The notes under the pieces are model-generated. The model was given only the letters and a program-made list of their open reading frames with translations, searched no databases and was not told the DNA's origin. From positions 1-6,787 of the forward strand of contig CAJQMX010000013.1 in assembly GCA_905479515.1 (NCBI GenBank): a stretch of 6,787 bases of DNA, given 5' to 3'. Both the position numbers and the translations under genes were made by a program. Source of the DNA: an uncultured Parasphingopyxis sp. Lineage in GTDB: Bacteria; Pseudomonadota; Alphaproteobacteria; Sphingomonadales; Sphingomonadaceae. Shown in pieces: positions 1 through 6,558 of this stretch; within the stretch, counting starts at the first letter, position 1, and each line of letters opens with the position of its first letter.

Positions 1-24
1 CAGTGCCAAGCCGAGAAAGCGCAT
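1..24 (-). CDS. Start of a further gene, cut by the left edge; hydrophobic N-terminus
   Basis: Only eight codons are present, reading M-R-F-L-G-L-A-L. The ATG overlaps the P450 stop in TGATG and has a strong AGGAGGG seven bases upstream, so initiation here is well supported despite the tiny fragment. The Met-Arg followed by hydrophobic residues suggests a signal peptide or membrane segment. Nothing can be said of its function beyond being the next gene of the same cluster. Confidence 0.6.
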
Positions 25-1409
25 CAGTCATCCCTCCTGCGTCGTTCGAGATTAAGCCTGATACCATTTTCCGAGCGCAAGGTCAGCCTCGCAATCGGTT
101 CGGGCACATGGCCCTCGACCGGAGAGACCGTCCAGTCCCGCATAATCGTCGCCAGGATGATCACCGCTTCCTGCAGCGCGAAGGCCGCACCCAGGCAGAC
201 GCGCGGGCCTTTGGAGAAGGGCAGATAGGCCTTTTGCTCCGATGTCTTCGTCTCTGCACGGCTGAACCTGTCAGGGTCGAACACATCGGGATCGGCCCAA
301 TGCTCGGTATGGCGATGCTCGAGAAGCGGCGAAACGAACAGGATCGCGCCGGGCAGGATCTGCTTGCCGCGCATTTCCTCGGCCTCTGTCGCATCGCGCG
401 GGATGAAGGCGACCGGCGGATAGAGCCGCAATGTTTCGCGAAACACATCGCGGATGAAGGGCAGACGTCGCATTTTGCTAAATTCGAGCGGGCCGTCGGC
501 AAACACCGCATCGGCTTCCGCCTGCATCCGTGCCTGAACGTCCGGGCATTGCGCGATCAGATACAGCGCCCAGGCCAGCGCCGAAGCGGAGGTTTCATGC
601 CCGGCAAGGAACATGATCCCGATCTGGTCGACCAGTTCACGCTCATCGAAGCGCTTACCGGTTTCAGGGTCCTCGGCATTTATAAAGCTGGCCAGCAAAT
701 CACGTTCCGGCACCGCATCATGATTTGCGATTGCGGTAAGCCGTTCGCGAACCGGCTTGTGGAGCAGTTCGCGGATTGTCGCTGCAGATTTGCGGGCCCG
801 CAACCGGCCAATCGACAGCCATTGCGGCACGCCGGCAAGCGTCCAGACGCCATGCTGCCAGGCAAGATGCTGGAAGCGTTCAAAATTCTTGAAGATGGTT
901 TCGGCTTCTTCACGCGTGAAAGCCCGGGAATAGATGGTGCGGAAAATGACGTCTGCGGTCACATGGGTCATCTCCAGGTCCGCCTGAAAAACCTCTCCCG
1001 CAGCCGCCGCTTCGAAGCGCCCCGCCATCGCATCCGCCGCTTCGCGCATCAGCGGGAAGATCGCCTTGATCCGCGTCCCTTCAAAGGCCGGGTCCATCAT
1101 CCGGCGTTGTTGCCGCCACAAATCACCGTTCGACACGAAGATGCTCTCCCCGAGCAACAGTTCGAGCATCGTCGCCATCAGGTCTGACTTGGGAAACCGA
1201 TCGACATCGCCAAGCAGGATCTGCTGCACCAGATCAGGCTGGTTGACGAAATACATGGTCCGGCGCGGCAGGCGCACCTCGCCCAGTTTCATCGAATAGC
1301 TGTTGGCGTAGAGCGGCGCGGTTGAGGAGTGAAAGCTCTTCACCAGCCGTGCGAGTGGCCCCAGTTTCTTGGGATTACCCGCAGGCTTGGGAGGCATGAA
1401 ACCGGTCAT
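24..1409 (-). CDS. Cytochrome P450
   Basis: A complete 461-residue bacterial P450 with no N-terminal membrane anchor, so probably soluble. Landmarks appear in order: the C-helix WRQQRR (98-103), the I-helix oxygen-activation motif AGHETS (269-274, acid-alcohol pair Glu272/Thr273), the K-helix ETLR (325-328, E-x-x-R), FDPDRF (377-382) and the heme-binding loop FSKGPRVCLG (398-407) with Cys405 as the axial thiolate ligand. The protein should be a monooxygenase using electrons from a ferredoxin and reductase that are not in this window. The substrate cannot be assigned; the N-terminal half resembles bacterial P450s related to fatty-acid and eukaryote-like hydroxylases more than the short camphor-type enzymes, which is an impression only. 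The ATG overlaps the hydrolase stop by four bases (ATGA) without a good Shine-Dalgarno. A second in-frame ATG four codons later is possible. The stop overlaps the next gene's ATG by one base. Confidence 0.95.
   Translation of the reverse strand: MTGFMPPKPAGNPKKLGPLARLVKSFHSSTAPLYANSYSMKLGEVRLPRRTMYFVNQPDLVQQILLGDVDRFPKSDLMATMLELLLGESIFVSNGDLWRQQRRMMDPAFEGTRIKAIFPLMREAADAMAGRFEAAAAGEVFQADLEMTHVTADVIFRTIYSRAFTREEAETIFKNFERFQHLAWQHGVWTLAGVPQWLSIGRLRARKSAATIRELLHKPVRERLTAIANHDAVPERDLLASFINAEDPETGKRFDERELVDQIGIMFLAGHETSASALAWALYLIAQCPDVQARMQAEADAVFADGPLEFSKMRRLPFIRDVFRETLRLYPPVAFIPRDATEAEEMRGKQILPGAILFVSPLLEHRHTEHWADPDVFDPDRFSRAETKTSEQKAYLPFSKGPRVCLGAAFALQEAVIILATIMRDWTVSPVEGHVPEPIARLTLRSENGIRLNLERRRRDD
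32..38 (-). promoter_or_regulatory. Ribosome binding site of the gene at the left edge
   Basis: AGGAGGG, inside the last Arg codons of the P450 gene, sits seven bases before the ATG at 24. This near-perfect Shine-Dalgarno explains the arginine run at the P450 C-terminus and supports a real gene starting there. Confidence 0.65.
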
Positions 1410-2590
1410 CGTATCTGTTTCATGCGCCCGCGACGAAGCCGTGTGAAGTCCCGCACCGAAGGCCGGTGGGCAAAGCGTTCGGCAAGTGTCTTTGGGCCTG
1501 CCGTGATGGCGAAGAAATCATAGTCTGCAGGCTGGGCAGTGGCCATGATGTACTGGAAATGCAGGCGCATCCAATCCCGCGATTTACGGTCAAATTCCGC
1601 TTCGGGCATGATCTCGTGGAATTTCGCGTTGAGCAGCTTGGGATTGCGGCGATCTGCATTGCGGTCCCCGATCGCCGTATAGGGGTCGACCAACGCGAAA
1701 CAGGCGCCGTCCGGCGGCGCGGAAATGTCCAGCCAGTCGGTTGTATCGCTCTCCGCCACTGCCGCGATTTCGGCGCGCATGGCCTTGGCTTCGGGCAGCC
1801 AGGCCAGCCACATGATCGTCTGGCCGAGCGTCAGGAGGGAGAGCTGCGGGCCGGTTGTGGTGACCGCATCCTGTGCCCGTGCGACAACCGCGATCGCCAG
1901 CGCCGCGCCGTAACTGTGGCCGACGACAAGAATCTCGTCAAGATTAGGGTCGGACAGCTTGTCGCGCAGATAGGCACCAAAGGCATCGCGGCGCTGATCC
2001 AGCGCGCGGGTCCGGCTCTGTTCCTCACGTTCATGAAAACTCAGGATGCGCCCGACCCAGGTGAGGTTGAACTTCTGTTCGAGTTGATAGGCGAGCCATA
2101 ACAGAACCGCGCCCGCAGCAAGGCCTATTGCCGCGCCGGCGATGCCGAACAGCCAATAACCGATGCCGCCAAAACCGATGCTGACGAGGAGCAGGAGCAG
2201 GATCAGGATTGCCGGCATTGTCGCGGTAACGCCCGCCGGCCAGCTCCACTGAAATGTCTTGGCAAACACGCCCGCCCGCAATGCCCGCCAGGATGCTGTC
2301 AGCGTAACCCAAGCCAGTTTTGCCGGCTGTTTCACCCAGAACTGGCGAACAATATCATCCCATTCAGCATATACATACTCAGTATCGACGGCCCCCTGAT
2401 CGTCCGTGTGACGGACATTCCAGAGGAAGAGATGATCATCGATCCGCTCGCGCTTGCTTACTTCCATCTTATACCCAGAGACACTTGCCTGTTTTTGCGC
2501 TTCGGCCCGGTATAGCTGATGATAATAGCGAACCCCGCGCGGATCGAACCCGCTGAGATAAAGGACGAGGCGGCGGTGGACGTCGCTCAT
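1406..2590 (-). CDS. Alpha/beta-hydrolase-like membrane-associated protein, function unknown
   Basis: A complete 394-residue protein that I cannot give an established name. It opens with a beta-strand-like RRLVLYLSGFDPRGVRYYH (6-24), in which GFDPRG resembles the oxyanion-side loop of hydrolases. Two hydrophobic segments follow, about residues 119-140 and 142-168, likely a membrane hairpin. After it comes ILVVGHSYGAALA (220-232), a classic G-x-S-x-G nucleophile elbow with Ser226 after a beta strand. Possible catalytic partners are Asp302 (VDPYT) and His344 (LHFQY), a guess from position only. The long insertion with a hairpin between the first strand and the nucleophile elbow is unusual for a lipase or esterase. 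It overlaps the methyltransferase gene (ATGA) and the P450 gene (ATGA) by four bases each, so it is co-translated with both. Lipid or ester hydrolysis at the membrane is possible but unproven. Confidence 0.82.
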   Translation of the reverse strand: MSDVHRRLVLYLSGFDPRGVRYYHQLYRAEAQKQASVSGYKMEVSKRERIDDHLFLWNVRHTDDQGAVDTEYVYAEWDDIVRQFWVKQPAKLAWVTLTASWRALRAGVFAKTFQWSWPAGVTATMPAILILLLLLVSIGFGGIGYWLFGIAGAAIGLAAGAVLLWLAYQLEQKFNLTWVGRILSFHEREEQSRTRALDQRRDAFGAYLRDKLSDPNLDEILVVGHSYGAALAIAVVARAQDAVTTTGPQLSLLTLGQTIMWLAWLPEAKAMRAEIAAVAESDTTDWLDISAPPDGACFALVDPYTAIGDRNADRRNPKLLNAKFHEIMPEAEFDRKSRDWMRLHFQYIMATAQPADYDFFAITAGPKTLAERFAHRPSVRDFTRLRRGRMKQIR

Positions 2591-3387
2591 CGGCGGAACT
2601 GGTTCAGCACTTCATAGGCCATGACGGCGGTGGCTACTGCGGCATTCAGGCTGTCCGCCTTGCCGCGCATCGGCATTTTGACGAGCAGGTCGCAGGCAGC
2701 CGTATAGTCGGCGGGAAGCCCTGCCGATTCATTGCCGGTCAGGATGAAAGTCGGCGCGGCATAATCGGGCTGCTGATAATCGAGATCGGTATCCAGACTG
2801 GTGCCGACCAGCATGGCTTTGCCGCTGCGCAACCATGGCAGAAATTCTTCCCAGCGCGTCGTGGCAATGGTTTGCGTGAAGATCGCGCCCATGGAGGCAC
2901 GCACCGCCTCGACGGAAAAAGGGTCCGCACAATCATCGATGAGGATCAGCCCACCTGCACCAACCGCGTCGCCTGTCCGCAGCATCGTTCCCAGATTACC
3001 CGGGTCACGCAGCGCCTGGGCGACGAGCCAGATATCGGCCTTTGAACGATCGACTTTGGCGAGATCCGTTTCCAGTTCGCGGTAGATTCCCACAACGGCT
3101 TGCGGATTGTCTTTTCCGGACAGTTTGGAAAGGATGGCCCGGGTTGTCCGGATTGCTTCGCCGCCAGCCTCTTCGGTCGCCGCAATCAATGCCCGGGCGC
3201 GCGGATGATTTTCAGAGTCTTCAGCAAAAAGAATTTCGATGGGCAGCCGACCGCTTTCCTCGGCTTCGCTCAGGATACGCAGTCCTTCTGCGAGGAACAG
3301 GCCTTCAAGCCGCCGATGCTTCTTGTCGCGCAGCGAGCGCGCCCGTTTGATCAGCGGGTTGGACGATGCGGTAATTTCGCGGGGCAG
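2587..3387 (-). CDS. TrmH/SpoU-family RNA 2'-O-methyltransferase (probable CTG start)
   Basis: A 266-residue SPOUT-class RNA methyltransferase if translated from CTG at 3387. The N-terminal substrate-binding domain begins PREITASSNPLIKRAR and includes LEGLFLAEGLRIL (27-39), a typical start for this family. The catalytic SPOUT domain has motif 1 DPGNLGTMLRT (128-138), motif 2 ILTGNESAGLP (215-225) and motif 3 from KMPMRGKADSLNAAVA (237-252), the knot that binds S-adenosylmethionine. The target (rRNA or tRNA 2'-O-ribose) cannot be told from sequence. The only conventional start, TTG at 3189, would remove the first 66 residues, most of the substrate-binding domain, although the coding frame and family-like sequence continue upstream to the ptsH stop. 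Only three bases separate that stop from the CTG. The 3' end overlaps the next gene as ATGA. Family confidence is high; the start is less certain. Confidence 0.88.
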   Translation of the reverse strand: MPREITASSNPLIKRARSLRDKKHRRLEGLFLAEGLRILSEAEESGRLPIEILFAEDSENHPRARALIAATEEAGGEAIRTTRAILSKLSGKDNPQAVVGIYRELETDLAKVDRSKADIWLVAQALRDPGNLGTMLRTGDAVGAGGLILIDDCADPFSVEAVRASMGAIFTQTIATTRWEEFLPWLRSGKAMLVGTSLDTDLDYQQPDYAAPTFILTGNESAGLPADYTAACDLLVKMPMRGKADSLNAAVATAVMAYEVLNQFRR

Positions 3388-3390
3388 GGG

Positions 3391-3663
3391 TCAATCCTCC
3401 CCGAACTTGGACTCGACCAGTTCCGCCAGCTTGCTCACGGCATCTTCAGCTCCGTCCCCTTCGGCCCGGATGGTTATCGTATCGCCAATCGCCGCGCCCA
3501 GCATCATGAGGTCCAGGATAGAGGAACCCGCAACCGACTGGCCGTCTCGTGCCACTTCGATCTCCACGCCCAGTTCGCTTACCAGCGTAACGAATTTGCT
3601 GCTGGCTCTGGCATGCAGGCCACGTTGATTTGCGATGGTGACGGTGCGTTCGAAGGCACTCAA
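3391..3663 (-). CDS. ptsH: HPr phosphocarrier protein
   Basis: A complete 90-residue HPr. The catalytic histidine is His17 in NQRGLHARAS, the site phosphorylated by enzyme I. The regulatory serine lies 31 residues later, Ser48 in GSSILDLMMLG, which matches the Ser46 site phosphorylated by HPr kinase/phosphorylase in organisms that have HprK. The start is TTG at 3663: no ATG or GTG occurs in the open frame near the N-terminus, and the family N-terminus aligns only with this codon. The TTG overlaps the stop of the EIIA gene as TTGA and has no good Shine-Dalgarno, so re-initiation by ribosomes finishing the EIIA gene is likely. HPr would pass phosphate to the EIIA encoded just upstream. Enzyme I and HprK are not in the window. 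Its TGA stop is in the same frame as the following methyltransferase gene. Confidence 0.94.
   Translation of the reverse strand: MSAFERTVTIANQRGLHARASSKFVTLVSELGVEIEVARDGQSVAGSSILDLMMLGAAIGDTITIRAEGDGAEDAVSKLAELVESKFGED
3396..3402 (-). promoter_or_regulatory. Strong ribosome binding site that decides the methyltransferase start
   Basis: GGGGAGG, within the last codons of ptsH (encoding Gly-Glu), lies eight bases before the CTG at 3387. This is the best Shine-Dalgarno match in the cluster's central part and points to CTG, since no ATG, GTG or TTG codon exists in frame until the TTG at 3189, about 200 bases further on. Confidence 0.6.
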
Positions 3664-4064
3664 GCCGCTTGTCCCAAAATTTCTGACGCGACCGAGATGT
3701 ATTTCTTGCCTGCATCACGTGCAGCGGAAACCGCCTCCGTTACGCTCATGGATTGGCGCGCACTGGACAGGCGAATCAGCATCGGCAGGTTCATGCCAGC
3801 GATTACCTCGACCTTTTCCGGGCGCATCAGTGAAATTGAAAGGTTGGAAGGTGTGCCGCCAAACAGATCTGTCAGGACGATCACGCCCTTGCCATTGTCG
3901 ACCTTTTTGACTGCCTCATCAATCTCGGCGCGGCGCTCTTCCATGTCGTCGTCCGGGCCTATGCAAACCGCCTCGATGAGCTCTTGCGCACCAACGACAT
4001 GCTCCATTGCCACAACAAATTCCCGCGCAAGATTGCCATGCGTCACCAGAACCAGCCCGATCAT
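3660..4064 (-). CDS. PTS EIIA protein of the mannose family (ManX/PtsA-like regulatory EIIA)
   Basis: A complete 134-residue stand-alone EIIA(Man)-fold protein. The phosphorylatable histidine is His9 in the LVTHG motif near the N-terminus, and DLFGGTPSN (66-74) and MNLPM (91-95) are the usual active-site and structural motifs of the family. It would accept phosphate from HPr. There is no EIIB, EIIC or EIID gene beside it, so it most probably acts in a regulatory phosphorelay, not in sugar uptake, as in other alphaproteobacteria where the gene lies with chvG, hprK and ptsH. Rhizobial literature often calls it manX; I leave the symbol empty because usage differs between groups. The ATG abuts the rapZ TGA, with AGGTGA starting ten bases upstream as a plausible ribosome site. 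Its TGA overlaps the TTG start of ptsH in the four bases TTGA. Confidence 0.92.
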   Translation of the reverse strand: MIGLVLVTHGNLAREFVVAMEHVVGAQELIEAVCIGPDDDMEERRAEIDEAVKKVDNGKGVIVLTDLFGGTPSNLSISLMRPEKVEVIAGMNLPMLIRLSSARQSMSVTEAVSAARDAGKKYISVASEILGQAA

Positions 4065-5009
4065 TCACTCACCTGCATTGCCATCTTCACCTGCGGCCAC
4101 CCGCTCGACGGAATCGAGCGACGGGAAGGCCAAATCGCGGTGCGAGACCGTGGGGGAAAATCCTGCCTTACGCAACCGTTTGCCGACACGTTCGGCTACA
4201 TGCACCGATCTGTGCCGCCCACCCGTGCATCCGAACGCGATTGTCACATAGGATTTGCCCTCTGCCTGATACCGTGGAAGCAGCAATATCGCGAGATCCT
4301 CTATGCGGCCCAAAGCGTCGTCATAGGCTGGGTCTACCGCAATATAGGCACCGACGGCGGCATCGAGCCCCGTCTGCGGGCGCAAAAGCGTGTCCCAATG
4401 GGGATTGCGCAAGAAGCGCATATCAAAAACGAGATCGGCGTTGCGCAATATGCCCCGGGCAAAACCGAATGACGCGACGGTGACCGTCAACTCATCCGAA
4501 CGTTTCGAACCGAAGCGTGCCCGCAATTCCTTTTGCAGGTCATTGGCCGAGCTGTCCGTGGTATCAATTACATGCGCGGCCCAACGACGAAGGGGCATCA
4601 TAATCTCGCGCTCGAGACCTATTCCGCTCGCTGCCGGGCGATCCAGAGCAAGGGGATGGCGCCTGCGGGTTTCGGAAAAGCGTCTCTCAAGCTCCTGGTC
4701 CCCGCAATCGAGAAACAGCGTATCTATGTCGAGCTCCCGGCTTTTCACCAGGGCCTTGATACGTTCGACAATGGCATTGGCATCGAAGCCGCGCGTTCGG
4801 CTGTCTATGCCAATCGCGATCGATCGTTCGCCATTGGCCGCATCGAGCGGAATGGGCGTCTCGAACAGCTTGTCGAACAGGCTGAGCGGAAGATTGTCGA
4901 CCGTTTCCCAGCCCATATCCTCAAAGGTTCTGAGCGCCGTGGATTTGCCCGCACCAGACATGCCGGTCACGAGCAATATACGCCGATGGGAGGGGCTGGT
5001 TTCAGTCAT
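4065..5009 (-). CDS. rapZ: RapZ, RNase adapter / nucleotide-binding P-loop protein
   Basis: A complete 314-residue member of the RapZ (YhbJ/YvcJ) family, somewhat longer than the roughly 285 residues of the enterobacterial protein. The N-terminal P-loop domain has Walker A GMSGAGKS (16-23), the VDNLP motif (37-41) and a Walker B-like strand TLFLDCGD (97-104). The C-terminal domain has SFGFARG (180-186), DMRFLRNPHW (196-205) and GCTGGRHRSV (260-269), with Cys261 and the later HRDL (290-293); this half binds glucosamine-6-phosphate and RNA in E. coli, where RapZ steers RNase E to the GlmZ sRNA and so sets GlmS levels. Whether an equivalent sRNA target exists in this organism is not known from the sequence. 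The ATG overlaps the chvG stop by 8 bases and lacks a clear Shine-Dalgarno, suggesting translational coupling; the stop abuts the EIIA start. A residue tail after the HRDL motif is rich in E, G and D and probably unstructured. Confidence 0.93.
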   Translation of the reverse strand: MTETSPSHRRILLVTGMSGAGKSTALRTFEDMGWETVDNLPLSLFDKLFETPIPLDAANGERSIAIGIDSRTRGFDANAIVERIKALVKSRELDIDTLFLDCGDQELERRFSETRRRHPLALDRPAASGIGLEREIMMPLRRWAAHVIDTTDSSANDLQKELRARFGSKRSDELTVTVASFGFARGILRNADLVFDMRFLRNPHWDTLLRPQTGLDAAVGAYIAVDPAYDDALGRIEDLAILLLPRYQAEGKSYVTIAFGCTGGRHRSVHVAERVGKRLRKAGFSPTVSHRDLAFPSLDSVERVAAGEDGNAGE

Positions 5010-6558
5010 TCGGGGCCATGGGTAGGCTTATAGTGAAACGAGCGCCACTTGCCGAATCGTCGCGATTTTCTGCTCTGATAACGCCATTATGCCCGTCGAC
5101 AATTGCCTTGGCGATGGCAAGGCCCAGCCCGGAATGCTTGCCGAAATCCTCACCAGCGGGCCGGATGCTGTGAAAGCGGTGAAATATGGCCTCCCGTTGA
5201 TCCTCGGGAACGCCGGGGCCTTCATCCTCAACATTGATATAGACGCGCTCGCCATCGCCAGTTGCCGCGATCCGAACCGTTCCATTCTGCGGTGAAAAGG
5301 AAACGGCATTGTCGAGAAGATTTTCCATCGCGCGCGCCAGTTGGGACGCGTCTCCCATGACAACTGCGCTGCCCGTACGCGGCCGTCCAAAGGCGATGCG
5401 GATGTCCTTGTTCAAATCCCGCGCGTCACGCGATGCAACGATCGAACCGATGAGTTTGCCGATATCGACCTGCTCGAAACTGGCCCGGGAAAGTTCCGCA
5501 TCGATCCTCGAAGCATTTGATATCTCGGTGATCAGGCGGTCGAGCCGCCGCACATCGTCCTGAACAACATCCAGCAATTGCGCCTGCAGTTCCGGCTCTT
5601 TCACCTTGCGCAGCGTATCCACTGCAGAGCTGAGTGAGGCGAGGGGGTTTTTCAGTTCGTGCGCGACGTCGGCGGCAAAGGCTTCCGTGGCGTCAATTCG
5701 CTGCCGCAATGCCTGGCTCATGTCTGACAAGGTTCGCGCAAGTAGACCGATTTCATCCCGGCGCGAGGGCAAGCGCGGAAGGACGACTTCGCGGGCGCGC
5801 CCCTGACGTACGCGCCGCGCTGCATGCGACAATCGTCTCAGGGGGAGAACAATCGTCCGGGCGAGAAATAGGGAGAGCAGGATGGAAACCAGCGAGGCCC
5901 CGAGAATGATGATGCCCAGGGTAAGGCGCGCGCTGCGTACATCGCCGCGAATATCCCGCGCATTGGCTGTTACCAACAGATTCTCGCCAGCTGGATTGTG
6001 TAGCGGCACAGCAACGGAAACCATCGGGGTCCGGTCTGGAGCGAGAGCAAGCTGGGTGATCGCTTCGCCGCTTGCCGGCATGTGGGCGGCGAAATCCCAT
6101 GCCGAGAAGCGATCATTCTCGGGTTCTTCGAACCGTGGAAGCTCATCTGCGTTGACAACCGCCTCAATGCTGCGATCCATCCAGCGGGCAACGCTGCGCC
6201 GCCATGGTTCAGTCGCCGGATCGCGATTGACATAGGTGGGATCGGCGAGCGCCCAGCTATCCATCTGCACCATGCCTTGCCGGTCATAAATGCGAATGCG
6301 GTGTCCGGTTCGGGTGCCAATTTCCGCAATGACAGGGTCGAGATCTGACGGGTCCGTTTGCTCAATGACGTCGGCGATCAGTTCGGCTTGCGTTTCGGTT
6401 TGTCTGGTGCGTTCATCCAGCAAGCGAACGCGATAATTGTCGAGCCAGAAAAAGCTGCCCGCCAACAGGGCTATGGCAAAGATATTGACCGCCAGAATAC
6501 GGTTCGTCAGCGACCAGCGCGCAGACCAATTCAGATCCAGATCTTCGCCTTGCGCCAT
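5002..6558 (-). CDS. chvG: ChvG-type sensor histidine kinase
   Basis: A complete 518-residue membrane histidine kinase. A short cytoplasmic N-terminus leads to a first membrane segment (about residues 20-40), then a roughly 170-residue periplasmic sensor region, a second membrane segment (about 211-233), a HAMP linker (about 234-286) and the dimerisation domain with the phospho-acceptor H-box AADVAHELKNP (His300). The ATPase domain shows the N-box ENLLDNA (412-418), the G1 box DEGPGVP (445-451), the F-box FHRF (459-462) and the G2 box GLGLA (477-481), so all catalytic motifs are intact. It should autophosphorylate and pass phosphate to the ChvI-like regulator encoded directly upstream. ChvG/ExoS/BvrS kinases respond to acidity or envelope change; the periplasmic inhibitor ExoR of rhizobia is not visible here. 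The ATG follows the regulator's TAA with no gap and has GAGG five bases upstream. Its 3' end overlaps rapZ by 8 bases. Confidence 0.93.
   Translation of the reverse strand: MAQGEDLDLNWSARWSLTNRILAVNIFAIALLAGSFFWLDNYRVRLLDERTRQTETQAELIADVIEQTDPSDLDPVIAEIGTRTGHRIRIYDRQGMVQMDSWALADPTYVNRDPATEPWRRSVARWMDRSIEAVVNADELPRFEEPENDRFSAWDFAAHMPASGEAITQLALAPDRTPMVSVAVPLHNPAGENLLVTANARDIRGDVRSARLTLGIIILGASLVSILLSLFLARTIVLPLRRLSHAARRVRQGRAREVVLPRLPSRRDEIGLLARTLSDMSQALRQRIDATEAFAADVAHELKNPLASLSSAVDTLRKVKEPELQAQLLDVVQDDVRRLDRLITEISNASRIDAELSRASFEQVDIGKLIGSIVASRDARDLNKDIRIAFGRPRTGSAVVMGDASQLARAMENLLDNAVSFSPQNGTVRIAATGDGERVYINVEDEGPGVPEDQREAIFHRFHSIRPAGEDFGKHSGLGLAIAKAIVDGHNGVIRAENRDDSASGARFTISLPMAPND

Noticed and set aside
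3..1187. A 394-codon open frame on the plus strand
   Set aside because: It is antisense to the P450 gene, which has all its motifs intact. The translation is rich in Arg, His, Gln and Pro with no recognisable domain, as expected for the complement of a GC-rich gene, and it has no convincing ribosome site.
1466..2101. A 211-codon plus-strand open frame
   Set aside because: It lies opposite the hydrolase-like gene; composition and lack of a start signal mark it as a shadow frame.
2587..3189. A 200-residue version of the methyltransferase starting at TTG 3189
   Set aside because: It would lack most of the N-terminal substrate-binding domain, although the same frame upstream encodes family-like sequence up to the ptsH stop and a good ribosome site precedes a CTG there.
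3100..4251. A 383-codon open frame on the plus strand crossing several genes
   Set aside because: It runs antisense through the methyltransferase, ptsH, EIIA and the end of rapZ, all well supported. Its Ser- and Arg-rich translation shows no domain.
4390..5025. A 211-codon plus-strand open frame opposite rapZ
   Set aside because: Ser/Arg-rich antisense translation of a clear rapZ gene; no motif or ribosome site.
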